Positions 10,761-22,573 of a stretch of DNA of 64,000 nt are shown here, one piece after another. The notes under the pieces were generated by a model that saw only the letters and a program-made list of their open reading frames with translations, did no database searches and was not told the origin of the DNA. The stretch lies in the NCBI GenBank assembly GCA_948474755.1, contig CAOLHI010001429.1, positions 372,001 through 436,000 on the forward strand, read 5' to 3'. Position 1 is the stretch's first letter. The number at the start of each line of letters is the position of its first letter. A program made the position numbers and the translations under genes. This DNA comes from Ctenosaura bakeri. Lineage: Eukaryota; Chordata; Lepidosauria; Squamata; Iguanidae.

Positions 10761-12620
10761 TTTGGTAACACTCTATTCTATAAATGGTCTGAAGTATCCT
10801 TCAACATGACTGGACCCTCCAAATTTGGCGGGTCCGCTGCAGTCTTGTGGGATGCAGAACGGTGGTTTGACCACTATGTCTAAGTGGTAGTCCTCAAAAC
10901 TACTCATTCCAGTGTCAACCATTGCCTCATGAGTGACATCCCAACCACAGTCAGCGGCTGCTGTACAAACTGATTTAGTTTCTGTTTTGAAATTTCATTA
11001 CAGTGCAAGCTGTGCCTGTGCTGAAGTCAGAGAGTCACCTTTCACAGTTTGTTTATAGGCCTTAGATTTTTTTTTAAATTGCAGGCTTTAAAACCATCAG
11101 CCAACTTAAGTCATCCTGAAGGGAAAAGTATAAGCTGGACTGACAATAAGATCTTTTTTACCTGGCACTGAAGCCAACAGTTGTTATGGGCAATCATTTA
11201 TTCATCTATTTAGGGTGGGTGTTTTGCACAATGCATGAATAATTACACCTCAGCCAGGCTTTGCCTGCCAATGATATAAAAACAAAGTCCAAATTGAGCT
11301 TCCATTAACAGCAATAAAATCAGCAGCTTTCCTCAAACCAATAGGGAGAAAGATAGTATTATTTAGTACTGTTGTATTAATCTGGCAGCTTCAGTTTCAG
11401 ATGAAGATATTGGTGTGGATAGTGATCTTCAAGTATCCACTTCCCTGATTTTGTCTGATTTATCTTCAGTCAGGTGAAAATACATTTGCAAACTCTTGTG
11501 CAAACCAGCCATAGGTTTACCGAGGATCGGGGTTCAACTGAAATAGGATAGCATTTGCTTTTGCATTTTGTCTGATGTGTAACCAGTTTATATCTGTGGT
11601 TCCTGAAAGTAAGAGTATCTGAAACATACTGCAGGGCTTCAGTATATATGAGAAACCACAGGGGAAGGAATGGGAAAAGTCTTCAGAAAGAAAAGCACAG
11701 CTTTCACACACCCCTAGAAATCAGAGTAGCGTGGAGCCTTCCACAGATTAGGACCAGCTTACCTAAATTCCCCCTATTTTCATGTGTGTCTGAACAGATC
11801 TAAGAAAGATGGAGAATTTTGTCCAACCTGCATCTTAACAAGAACTCACTAAATCCTCATCATTTCCTTCTGGTTGTGGTATGAGAAAGTCCAGTGAGGC
11901 TTTAGGTTGGGAGACCACCAAGAATATAGATGTTTATATAGTCACAACCACCAAGGTAGACCTGTCCAGAGTACACTTGCTGCTGTTTTTGCACAGCAAC
12001 AAGGCTCAGTTCTGAAGGAGGAGAGATCATTGGGGCTAGATTTGATGGCTTTTTTGAGATTTGTGTTGGAAAGTAGTCCTATAAAGACAACACTAATGCC
12101 CTGCTACTCAAGGGAGTGGCTTCTAAGGCATTATTGGCAGAGCAATCAAGGTTGATGAGACAGATCTGCATGATGACATACGGTGAGAATGAAAGGTGAG
12201 CATGGAGAGGCTCTTCCCTTTTTGCTTCATGGTAACATCAGTTGTGTGATGAAACCACAGTGTAAGGAGAATCTTCCTTGTATTGGTCACGAAAATGCCA
12301 ATGACTCTCTCATAGTTAGTATCTTCAACTCAAAACAAAAGATTCCCATCAAATCAAAGATGTGAACCAAAGTATGTCAGTGATGATGACCAGAAAGAAT
12401 AGTATGAACAGAATGAAGATGATGGTAAATTGGCAAATCACGGGATGGACCTAGGTCTAGTAAAAATGTTTTTAAAAAGGAATTAATGCTACATAAAGTG
12501 AGCAAGCTGGAGAAGTAATCTAAAAAGAATTAAATATGTTAATTCAATTCAGCAGCAATAGAAGTGATGGTGAACTATCCTAGGGACAAAGTGGCAGGTG
12601 TGTGCGTGTGTGCACCCAAA
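10761..12620. other. Unassigned sequence, includes a candidate conserved block
   Basis: No recognisable repeat through most of this stretch. The part at 11090-11360 is listed separately as a possible conserved non-coding element. Confidence 0.35.
11090..11360. promoter_or_regulatory. Candidate conserved non-coding element
   Basis: Repeat-free and low in CpG, with dense AT-rich factor-like words: gcaatcatttattcatc, gcatgaataattac, gccaatgatataaaaac. The judgement rests only on its unique, non-repetitive texture. No alignment was possible. Confidence 0.22.
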
Positions 12621-12624
12621 CTAC

Positions 12625-12785
12625 AATTCTGGAGACCAGGATCTCAATCCCCACTTGGTCATGGAGACCAGCTGGGTGACCTCGGGCAAATCATATTCTC
12701 TCAGTCCCAGAGAAAGGCAAAGGTAACAAATCTTGCCAAGAAAACCAACATGATAGGTTCACCTTAAGGCTACCATAAGTCAGTT
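12625..12785 (+). mobile_element. Sauria-type SINE, lacks tRNA head
   Basis: Plus-strand words ttctggagaccaggatctc, gctgggtgacctcgggcaa, gaaaggcaaaggtaac and aatcttgccaagaaaacc follow the SINE body in order, ending near ccataagtcag. The 5' tRNA-like part is missing and the copy is diverged. Confidence 0.8.
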
Positions 12786-12837
12786 TTCAAAGGGAAGAAA
12801 AATGATGGCCAGAAAGAGCTTTCCCCTGTCAGCCACA

Positions 12838-13025
12838 CTTTGTTGTTGTGTACCTTCAAGTCATTTCTGACTTATGGCAACCCTAAGGTGAACTTATCAT
12901 GGGATTTTTTTTGGGGGGGGGAGTTTTTCAGAGTAGGTTTGCCTTTGAGGCTGAGAGTGTGTGACCTGCTCAAGGTCACTCAGTGGCTGAGTGGGGGTTT
13001 GAATCCTAGTCTCTGGAAGCCTTTA
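12838..13025 (-). mobile_element. Sauria-type SINE fragment, antisense
   Basis: Starts with ttgttgttgtgtaccttcaa and continues with gacttatggcaacccta, gtgacctgctcaaggtcact and ggtttgaatcctagtctctgg: the SINE body in reverse order. It faces the plus-strand copy at 12625, giving an inverted SINE pair about 50 bp apart. Confidence 0.8.
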
Positions 13026-14959
13026 AGAAATAAATAAATGTTTGAAGATTTAACTCTAAATTTAAATATTTAACTCTGAATTTAAATATTTTAATATTTA
13101 ACTCTAAATTTTCAGCTATTTAAATCTAAATTACCAGGGGGGCCCTGATAAAGAAAAGGTTACGAACTACTGTCCTAGTGCATGCATGTTGGAAAGTGCA
13201 GGGTAGAGTTCTCACCAAAGCTACTTAGGTCATTCACTTTCCATGCAAGACCCTGCACAGGCACAGATCCACTTCTGGAAGGCACAGAGACTGCAAAAAA
13301 TAATGTTACTTTGTCATCATTGTATTTTCACTGTGAGGGATGAAGACAGCATTTGCAAGATTTTCTGTCTCATGTGTATAACTTGGCTGCCTCAAAGACC
13401 TGTGCATCTTAACTTGGGTTAGTAGAGGCAGGGAGCTCACTGCAATCATTGTTCTGCCTCAGTTAGCAAACATCCTAGGCCATCCCTGTTTCACAGCCAT
13501 TTGAATCTTTTTTCTCTTTTAAACTAATCTGGTGCGCCTTATCTACACTTAGTGATTTTATGTTGCTTTTATGTTTTCTTGTTGTTTTACATGTTTTCTG
13601 TTATAATTGTTCATTGTGTTTTGATTAAGTAAAGTGCCCTGAGAATTCACTGATGAGCAGGGGATACATGCCTAAAATAAAGAAATACTGGAAAGGTGGG
13701 GAAGGTGTACAGCTGACCTAGATGTCGCTGTAGTTTCCACACTGAGGTTTTCATAGTGGGGTTAGGTACAAAGAAGAATATGTTACCTCTACCTACAGCA
13801 GATAAAGCATTTTGGCAAGTGGACCTTGCTGTGCTGGGGACTTGAAACCCCCCCCCCGTCAAAACTCCTTCAGCTATTAAGTGTAGAATATGTTGGCTAA
13901 AACGGAAAGTCACCTACTTAATTTTCCTTTGTGACTTTGTTTCAAAAGAACATTCAAGATAAATTATAGTTTGTTAAACTGTAGCTGTTTAGGCATACTA
14001 TTGCACTACAGGTAATCTGGGCATTTTGGTCACAAACTTCTTGGTGGCTTATACTGGCATAATACCTGGCTAGCCAGCATAAATACTTATTTAGGAATAG
14101 CACAATTACTATCTACTATCTCCTTTCTGATGCCTTCACCCTAGATGTACAAGGGCAGCTCAAAGTCCTGGCAGTCAAGCTGATTGGCTCTTGCTCACCT
14201 GAAACTTTCTCCCCACCATCAATGTAAGTTCAGTGAGTGAGGCAATGGGATCTTGGCTTTTATATACACCCAGTGCAACTGTATAATGATCTTGTTCTTT
14301 TTTGTGGAAATGGAATGTCCTTGGGTTGATAGACCAAGGAAAAGTGAGTTGTAGGCCTTGCTGTGCATTAGTTAATGGTGGATGAGAGGGTTGTAAGAAA
14401 GGGAAACTGGAGCAAAGGGGCCTTGGACATCGTTGGGGTGTGTGTGTGGAGAGGGAGTGTGAGCCTGTTTCATTGGCTTGGTGTTCACACCTCTTGGCTG
14501 TGGTCTCCTGGTAGTGCATGTGTGGCTTGGATCATTTTTGGCAACAAACTTCTTCATAATTTACAAAGATAAGAAATAATCCTAAAGAATAACTTGGTAT
14601 ACACTGCCTCATCTCCAAGGTCGGACTTAGTAAGGAAGCAAAAACTGACTCTTGTAGACAAGGTAGATCTCCACAAATATGTAACAGAGCCTGGAAAAGT
14701 ACCCTGCCACTACAACTCCATAATTACATACTAGAAACTGTAATTTTTTTAAAAAATGTAATTTTTTACATGCTTTGAAGGTACCTACATCACAAAATGG
14801 GAGATGGATTAAGGACTGGTAAATTTCAAGAAACTGTTGAACAAACAAAAAGGAAATAGGAGGAAGAAAAAGAAAAGAGCGAGTTTGTTCTTAATGCCTC
14901 TTCTTGTAAATCCTGATGTAGGGAGGAAATGTCAGACTAGGGTAAAGGGAGACAGAATC
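13026..14959. other. Mostly unassigned, with an L2-like tail
   Basis: A stretch at about 13540-13690 ends in gtaaagtgccctgagaattc, then ggggatac and taaaataaagaaatac, resembling L2-type LINE 3' ends in sense. A nine-C run lies near 13850. Otherwise unassigned. Confidence 0.35.
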
Positions 14960-14962
14960 AAA

Positions 14963-15257
14963 GGCCATTTCCACACTAGATTGTTATAGTGCTATTATTC
15001 CACTTTCAACATCCTATGGAATCCTGGGATGTTGAAAGTGGAATAATAACACTATGGCCATTTCCACACTACACTGTTATAGCACTATTATTCCACTTTC
15101 AACATTCTATGGGATTCTGGGGTTTGTAGTTTACTGAGGCCAAAGAGCTCTCTGTCTGAGAATTCTAAAGGCCCCTCCCTAAACTGCAAACCCCAGGATT
15201 CCACAGGATATTGAAAGTGGAATCATAGCACTATAACAATCTAGTGCTGAAATGGCC
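14963..15257. mobile_element. Two fused palindromic GGCC MITEs
   Basis: A short copy (14963 to about 15055) folds back after atcctggga with no right terminus. A full copy begins at its expected end (ggccatttccacac at 15056) and runs to 15257. The outer flanks are aaa on both sides (14960-14962, 15258-15260), so the pair may have moved or formed as one unit. The second copy carries a longer loop with actgaggccaaagagctc. Confidence 0.85.
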
Positions 15258-15260
15258 AAA

Positions 15261-16871
15261 ATCGTATTGTCTGACCATCCCTATTTTGTTTTCATTTCTT
15301 TCAGAGAAAAGGTCTTGTTAGTATGATGTTCTCTCACTTGCTATGCCTGTCATTTTGCAACATCCTGCCAACTCCCAGAGTCTCTGCAAAAGGCAACGGT
15401 CCAATTGCCACAGTGTCTGAGCCTCTGCAACTATCAGTGTAAGGATCCAGTTGCCATGGTGCCTGGGAGCAATGTGAGCTGTATTCCCTTACATTTGGAG
15501 AATCCCAAGTTGGGAAAAGCTGCTCTTGAGGTTAAACCTCTGAATGGGTTGAAGCATTGAAATATCTTGCTATATCTATTACACATATGAAGACATGCCT
15601 ACATGCAAACCTAAAGCAATACACAGATCTCAATTTTATATTGAACTGTGATTCTATATTTTTGAGCAAGGTCCACTCTGCTCCATACAGTGTGAACCAA
15701 AAGGAAGACAACCATACTGCTTTGGCTTTGAAATCAATGCTGGATGAGCTTTTGTAGCAAAATGGGATACTGTGTGTGTATCTTAATGCGTGGAATTTAG
15801 GCAACGGGGTCAGATTAGGACTGCTGTTTGCTGCACTCTTATCTTTACCTGAGAGTAATACCAATAAACACAGTTGGATTTGCTTCTGAGGAGACATGCA
15901 TGGGAATGTGTTCAGCATTTTGTAAGTGTGACATGGTGTTCAATTTGCGATGACCTAGAGTAACCACAATTTGGGAGGTTACTTCTTTGAACTACAACTT
16001 CCAGAATCCCTTTGGCCATGCTGGGTGGTGGATTCAGGGAATTGTAGTCTAAAAATTTTTTTTTAAAAAAATTCCAGGCTCTGGATGTGGCATGGAAGAA
16101 ATTTTCAGCAGCTGGAGAGAGGAGGGGCTAAAAGAAAGCAAAATAGTTGGAGTAAACAAGTATTTGGGAGTAAAAGTACCAGTTGTGGAAAATCTTATTT
16201 TACCCTTGGCATCTAAATGAAGTAATTTTGAACACACGCAAGGGTGAGTGGGATCATGCTCACAGGCTCCAGTTCCTATAGCCACTTGGCAGACAGTCTG
16301 AAACACTACTGTAGGTGGACAAAATTAATGTGCTTAAGGTTTTGTTTGTGCTTGTAGAGCCCCCTGTTTTTTCAAAGGTCCCTGACTGGTTATACATACT
16401 CTATGTAAGTACAATAGTCAACATCTTCTTTTTTCAGTCAAAATGGGGTGTGGAAGGGGCAGGTAGGTAGGCAGGACCAAGAGTTATTCTACAACCCTTT
16501 CTATTTGCATTTTGGATAAGAATTTGAGTGCACTGACATTTCTTACAAGCTATACATTTTATGTCTGTGTGCAAATATTTAACAATTACATTCATTAATG
16601 TTTTCAGTCTTCTGTCCTGTGTGTCCATCAGTTGTAAGATATCTTCAACTCTAGCTGTTATGTATTTATTTATTTTATTGGCCCTCCATTTTACAGGTTG
16701 CACAAATAAGACAAAACCTTTGCCTTTGCCTATGTTCCATTCATTTATCTAGAACCCACAAATGCCAATAGGAGGATTAAATGTGTATTCTGGTTGCTGG
16801 CCATAAGGGAGTTTCCTTAATAGTTGTTGTCAATGCTACTTGTACTCTTTGTCCAATAGATGGACTGGCCC
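15261..16871. other. Mostly unassigned sequence
   Basis: A degraded inverted-repeat element (gaactacaacttccagaatc ... gggaattgtagtc) lies at about 15990-16051. The rest is unassigned. Confidence 0.35.
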
Positions 16872-16875
16872 AAAG

Positions 16876-17859
16876 TGTTACAGCCCCGTACACTCCCCAA
16901 GATTGATATGGTTAAATTGGCAAATATTATTTAATTTAATTGGTGTTGATACAAAATGGAACCTGAAGTGACTGGGAGGTCAAACTGGAAAGAGGAAAAT
17001 TACTGACTGTAAATGTGAACATGCAACGCAGGTCAGCCCATGCCTCTCTAGGCATAACCCAAATCATTGTCAGGCAGATTGCAAGGCAACTCTGGAAATA
17101 ATAGGCTTACGCTGAAGCTGAACATCTCTGTGCAGAAAAGGGAAGTTCCCACCAAACTGTGATTGTTTTAATGCTATTCCCTCAAACCTGGATGTTTCCC
17201 TGCTGTGTCTCCCCCACCTCTCCACATTACAGAGTTATGCTGTTACGATAGCCATTACCCCTTTGTCACTTAAACACTGAACACTAAGACTAATAGTCTT
17301 AGTCCATCCAGATCTCATTGTTTGCATTGCAACTCCCATTTTCCACCCAGCTGGAAGAGTCATTCACACTCATATCTGTAGGGTAGTTTTTGGGCATAAA
17401 ACCCCTCAGTTTTGAGTAATTCAGTGCAGTTTCTTGCCTTGCTGAAGCCATGCTTTTGCCTAGATTTCTGAACAAGAACTGTCCTTAGGTGCTTATCTAA
17501 GCCACATTGTCTCTTGTCCTTGCTTCTCTCTGGAGCAGTAATTATCATCCGAACCCTAAAATTCCTCTACCCAAAACTTTCCTCCCTTTTCCTTTGGTTA
17601 GTCCTTGTGTGAGTGCATAAGTGCTTGAATCTTTTGCGTGTGTCTGTGAATTTCTCAATAAAACACATTTTTAGGTTATATTTCTGAATTCTCTGGCTGG
17701 TTCTTTCCTGTGTGACTCTGTAAACATTGGTGGAAAGATCTCGTTAAGTAACCCCCTTCTCGAAGACCTTCTAATTTTGAGCTAATTAATTCCCCTCCAT
17801 CATGTAGAGGTATTGGCACTGCAGGTGGACCCCTGAGTCACCCCCATTTTGGGGTAACA
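16876..17859 (+). mobile_element. Solo LTR, family 2
   Basis: Starts tgttacagcc and ends ggggtaaca, with near-matching 4-bp flanks aaag (16872-16875) and agag (17860-17863). The AATAAA signal is at 17657-17662 on plus. The 3' part (gtgactctgtaaacattggt, then agatctcgttaagtaac) resembles family 1 LTRs, e.g. 34660-34690, but the 5' part differs. So it is a relative, not a copy, of family 1. No internal genes are attached. Confidence 0.72.
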
Positions 17860-18070
17860 AGAGAACCCTGACTGAATTTCATACAAGAAACTTGCTTAGA
17901 TCCTGGACTGTACTACTCTCTTAGATGTTACAATCATTGTCTCCTACTTGGTAGCCAAGGCTCATTTATTTCTGTCCTTTACAATAGATTGCACCAGAAA
18001 TGGAAAACATTCACCATACAGGTATGCTTATCTGTACATTTCCAGTTTTTTTAAAAAAGCCTTTAACCAT

Positions 18071-18529
18071 GGCCATTTCCACACTGGGCTTCTTAATGGT
18101 GCAGAGCGACCTCTCACGGAGGTCTTCTGCACCCTAGAGTGGACTGGCGTGGACTACTTTTTGTAGTTCCACACCAGAATCCACTCAGGAGTGGCCGGAA
18201 CTAACTGCACTGCGTGTTTTTTAAAAACTTCTTTTTCGAGGTTTTTAAAAAGCATGGAGCACGCAGCCCCGTGCTGCTCCGTCGCCCGGCTCCGATGTGG
18301 ATTTGCAGGTGTGTGCAAGTGCGTGCCTGTGGACCTGCCGGGGGTGGGCTTTCGGCTGGCAAGCTTCTTCAGTTGGTGGAAAGCCTCCACCAACCGGAAG
18401 CCGCTATTTGGGACGCTAGAGGACTGCGGAGTAGCGAGCGCACGCTCCTCTGCGTGGCGACGGACTCGCCCTGCTGCTGGTAAGCTCCGTTTTCGGGTGT
18501 TTTCGCCCCCCCCACATATGGAAAGGGCC
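18071..18529. mobile_element. GC-rich GGCC-type transposon, 459 bp
   Basis: Ends ggccatttccacac and atatggaaagggcc. Target duplication cat at 18068-18070 and 18530-18532. The interior contains the ggtgcagagcgacctc block and the tggactactttttgtagttc block, shared with copies at 19856 and 57550, and a hairpin around gaggtttttaaaaagc. Its left terminus is closer to the palindromic family, linking the two families. Confidence 0.9.
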
Positions 18530-18532
18530 CAT

Positions 18533-19852
18533 GTTTCAGCTAGAGAAGAAACTACTGAAATAACCTGAAGTATTTTAGCCCATCTCAGCTGCTGCTGCTG
18601 CTGACTTTCATCTCTCCACTCAGCACTGAAAGACATGACTCATCAGTTTTCACTGCCCCCACCCCCGCCTGCTTCTCTTGTTTGGTTGTGGTTGTTGTTT
18701 TCCTAACCAGAATGAAGCAGCAAGAAATCAAATAGGAATAAATACCTCCAGCTATAAAAGTGGAATAAATCAATAACGTCCTCTGAAGCCAGAAATGCTT
18801 AATAGGCAAAGATCACTGCCAGACTCTTTAAAAGAAGCAGCAGCAACATTTAGACTGCAGCTGAGGCAAACTTAACCCTAAGAAATAATCAGCAAAACTG
18901 CATTCTTCATCTTTACCTTAAATAATTAATATGGCAATGGAGAGAAGATATGATATAAAGGCGCTTAAGTTTCTAAAAGCTCTGTTCCAGGGATCTTTAC
19001 TCAAAAATAAACCCAACTGACTTGAACAGGATTGATCTCAAACAAATATGCACAGGATTGCAGATAAAATATGCATATACATACACATGCATACAGGCTC
19101 ACTTTCCTTCACTGCTCAATATCAGCAGATTTGCTTGAGAATCAACAGAAGGATCAGTATCTCATCCACCTACCTCCAGGATCCGAAAACCCTATGCTTA
19201 ACTTGGACTCCCCTATATGAGGTGCTTAAACTGGCTGGAATCCTCTTGGTTAGTTCCAACTAGAATAGACCCATAGAAACAACTGTTGAATGCTGAGTCA
19301 ACACATAGGTAAATTTAACTGCTTCAGTGGCTCTACTCTAGCTGGAAGGAACTAGCAGATGAAAGATCCTTCCTCCTTCCCAACTGCTACTTCCCTGGCC
19401 TTGGAGGGAGAGAAGAAGAGACAGGTACAGCTCCATCATGCCTAAACCCAGAAGCAGGTGAAAGGCCCTCCCTCCATCCCAACTGCTACTGCTCTGGCAT
19501 TGGAGGGAGACTGCTGAATTTAATCCCCTCTCCCACCACAATCTCCCTTCCTTGTGTTTCAGGTCTTCAGACTGTAAGGGCAAGGAACTGCTTTTTCTTT
19601 TTCTTGTAAAGCACCATGTCCAGTGACAGTGCTATAGAAATACATGACCATAACTCTTCCTCCTCCTTCTCCTCTTCCTCCTACTACTACAAGATTTAGG
19701 CTACTGTGTGTTTCATAGAGAGTGCTCCTGCTAACTTAAATAGGAACCCTTAGAATGTTTGTTGTTGCTGCTGTTGTTGTTGTGGGAGGGAGGCAATAGG
19801 GATTTTAACATAATCACTGAAACAATGCTTCCCAAGTTTATTTGAGGAAAGT
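18533..19852. other. Unassigned, with a local duplication and a LINE-like tail
   Basis: Contains an imperfect 99-bp duplication (19353-19515) and a tail-like stretch ttgtaaagcaccatgtccag at about 19604. The (ttg)n run near 19760 encodes a glutamine run on minus that is not a gene. Confidence 0.35.
19353..19515. repeat. Imperfect tandem duplication, about 99-bp period
   Basis: gcagatgaaagatccttcct at 19355 is echoed by gcaggtgaaaggccctccct at 19454, each followed by cccaactgctact and ccttggagggaga-like words. Confidence 0.65.
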
Positions 19853-19855
19853 TGT

Positions 19856-20322
19856 GGCCCTTTCTGCACCAGCCTATTAAAATGGTGCAGAGCAACCTCC
19901 AATGGAGGTCTTCTGCACTGTGGAGTGGACTGGGGTGGACTACTTTTTGTAGTTCCGCACCTCAGTCCGCTCCAGAGTGACCGGAACTGATCGCGCAACA
20001 TGCTTTTGAAAAACCTCTTTTAAGAGGTTTTTAAAAAGTACGGAGCATGCGACCCCGTGTCGCTCCGTCGCCACGCTCCGGTGCAGATTTGCAGGCGTGC
20101 ACTAGTGTGTGTCTGCAGATCTGCTGGGGGCGGGCTTTAGGCTGGTGAGCTTCTCCAGTTGGTGGAGCATCTCCACCAACTGGAAGCCGCCATTTTGGAC
20201 GCCAGAGCAGTGCGGAGCGACGAGCTCGCACTGCTCCTCATCAGGACGGACCCAAATGGAGCCACCAAAAGGCCGGTGAGTAGCGGCAGGGAGCGTTTCC
20301 CTCAGCGCGTGCGGAAAGGGCC
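19856..20322. mobile_element. GC-rich GGCC-type transposon, 467 bp
   Basis: Ends ggccctttctgcac and gtgcggaaagggcc. Target duplication tgt at 19853-19855 and 20323-20325. It is the same length as, and closely similar to, the copy at 57550. An internal hairpin is centred near 20020 (aaaaacctcttttaagaggt). Short frames on minus are artefacts. Confidence 0.92.
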
Positions 20323-20431
20323 TGTGTCTCCTAAAAATCACTAGCAGCCCGGGGTTCAAGCAAAGAGAGCACCTTGTCCTACCACTGTTGGATGAGGCAC
20401 CCCCCATCTGTTCAGACCAACTAACTCAAGA

Positions 20432-20600
20432 AGGTAAGAGCCAAGCTGGATCAGACCAAGCAGTTATCTAGTCCAGCATTCTGTTCCAATAGTGGATGAC
20501 CACATGTGTATGGAAAGCCCACAGGTAGGGTATGAGTGCAACACCACCATCCTCATGACTGTTAGCAACTAATAGCAGGAGGAAAAACTCTGCCTTCGAT
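20432..20600. repeat. Squamate interspersed repeat fragment
   Basis: The words agccaagctggatcagacca, tctagtccagcattctgtt and gtatggaaagcccacaggta occur in order, as in a dispersed repeat seen often in lizard DNA. Family name uncertain. A short antisense piece of the same type lies at about 26435-26480. Confidence 0.5.
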
Positions 20601-20925
20601 ACCAGAGGTAATATACAATTATCACAGCTAGTAGTCATTAGGGGTATTATTCTCCATGAATAAAACTTATGCACATGTTCAGTGTAGATAAGCATGTCTG
20701 TTAGTCTGATTTATGCCATTGCTTTGCTGCATTTTTGAGAAAGGGGAATGACTCAAACCAAACATAACTGCATAGGCGTATAAATGCGTACCACTGATAT
20801 CATGTTAAACTGTGTGTCACAGGACGTCTATGTTTGTGCCTGCTGCCTCCATTGTTAAGCACTGTGTTCCCAGTTCTGTGAGTGTATGAGCTCAGCCGAT
20901 GGCTCTCCTACAGTCCCACTCTCAC

Positions 20926-21420
20926 AGAAGCTCAAAGTTGGAGGGTGCATTAGAAGTTGTCTATTTGAATTCGCTGTTCAATGTGAAATCTGCAATGCAG
21001 GATGCAACTATAGATGCCCTAACAGATGGCCATCCTTGTTCCACTTCAAAGGAGGACAACACACTACCAAGGGAATTCCAGCAAAATAGAGCACATTGCA
21101 TGATACTCTTACTTTTGGGAGTTTTCCTATTATATTTGACTGAAATCTGCTTCCGTACAGTTTCCACCCATTGAGTCTAACCCTAGCCCCTGCAGCAACA
21201 AAAAACACTTCTGCTCTCTTTTCTGCATGGCAGTCTTTCAGGTATTCAAGGACAGCAACTATCATGTTTTTATTTATTTGAAAGATTTTTGGAGTAAACC
21301 CTCCCATTTGCTTCAGCTGTTCCTTCCTGATTTTGATTTCCAGGTCCTTCACCATATTTTGTTATCTAAAGTTGGGCTTCTGTCTGTACATTCTGAAACA
21401 GTATCCTCTACTATCTGAAT
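20926..21420 (-). pseudogene. Old CR1 LINE tail
   Basis: The minus-strand translation from 21355 shows a decayed CR1 ORF2 end: MVKDLEIKIRKEQLKQMGGF, then MIVAVLEYLKDCHAEKRAEV, matching the FSLQKRRLRGDMIAMFKYLKGCHVEEGA block of the better copy at 10140. The 3' end at the left edge (agctcaaagttggagggtgc) corresponds to the usual CR1 end. Frameshifts and substitutions make it the oldest CR1 here. Confidence 0.75.
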
Positions 21421-22573
21421 AAAATCAAACACGAAGAGACAAGAAATTGCACACTTGCACATTGTGAAACATGTAAACATGAATGAAATACGTAAACACT
21501 GGTGGATCTTCAATGGATTAGACAAATTTCAAAGGTTTCTGGCTGCTTTTCAAGCTGCAGGACACTCCTATACCTCAAAATGAAACTGGAAGTGAATAAC
21601 AGGTCATTAAAAAATAAAATAAAATTTAAAAAATCTGTTTCTTTTAAAGGATTTTTTTTTTAAAAGAAAAGAAACAAAAGTAAGTGTGGAGGCATGCTTG
21701 GTTTTAGGTACTTATCACACTAGCCAGTTGTTTCAGGTCTTTCTGCTTGCAAACCACTTTTCCTCCAATCAGAAAAGTAGCAGAATGGTAATGCACACTT
21801 TCATGCCATAATTGCATTTGCACTTCAGTGGGGTTAGTGTCTGTGTTTGTCTTCTTACACTGGAAATACAACAATAGCATTTATATGACCCTGTTTGCTC
21901 CAACTCCAGCTCCATGAGTGTTTTTTTTTTTTTTTAAGAATCTGGAAGCTCTAATTGTTCAATCACTAAAGTGTGCAGTGACAGATGAACACACACCACA
22001 CAACTTCTACAGTATTTTCTATGTCTTTTCCTGCAATCCAGCAGGGTTCTGCTTTTGTATATTACTCTTTAAACTCTTGAGTATTTATGCTTTATTTACT
22101 CTTTAAACTTTTCCTAAAGCCTGTGGTTTCTCTGGGGATGAATCCTTAATAGGATTATATTGGAATTGCACTATTGTGCTACTCCTCTTATTTGAAAAGC
22201 AATTTAAAATGATATTAAAAGATACCAGGGAATGGAGAACGCAGGCATGATGGTTCTCTCAGTAATCCCAGTGTTCTCTCAGCCCAGCCACCAGGATACT
22301 CCGGAGTTTTCCTACTGGAGATCCTCAGGGAATCATGAAGGGAAGAGCAACAAAATCATACTCAAACTATGCTCAGTGGGATCCCGACACTGTAGTGAAG
22401 CAGAATGAAACATTCACACTCAAAGTAGTTACTGAACCTTATTGGGAAAGGTGATCATTGATGGATTATTTCAAGTGGGAAAAGAGTGGTACGGCACTGG
22501 GAGACCCACAATGTCAAGCAATAGCTCCAGTCAAAAATGGGAACAACACAGTTTAATTTCAGTACAACAGTAT
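21421..22573. other. Unassigned sequence
   Basis: Contains poly(T)/poly(A) patches near 21650 and 21920 but no recognisable element or gene. Confidence 0.35.

Noticed and set aside
18154..18636. 160-codon minus-strand frame with a Gln run
   Set aside because: The frame lies over the GC-rich MITE at 18071 and a ctg repeat; no domain, no splice context.
19750..20001. Minus-strand frame ending in poly-Gln
   Set aside because: It results from the (ttg)n run near 19760 joined to part of the MITE at 19856.
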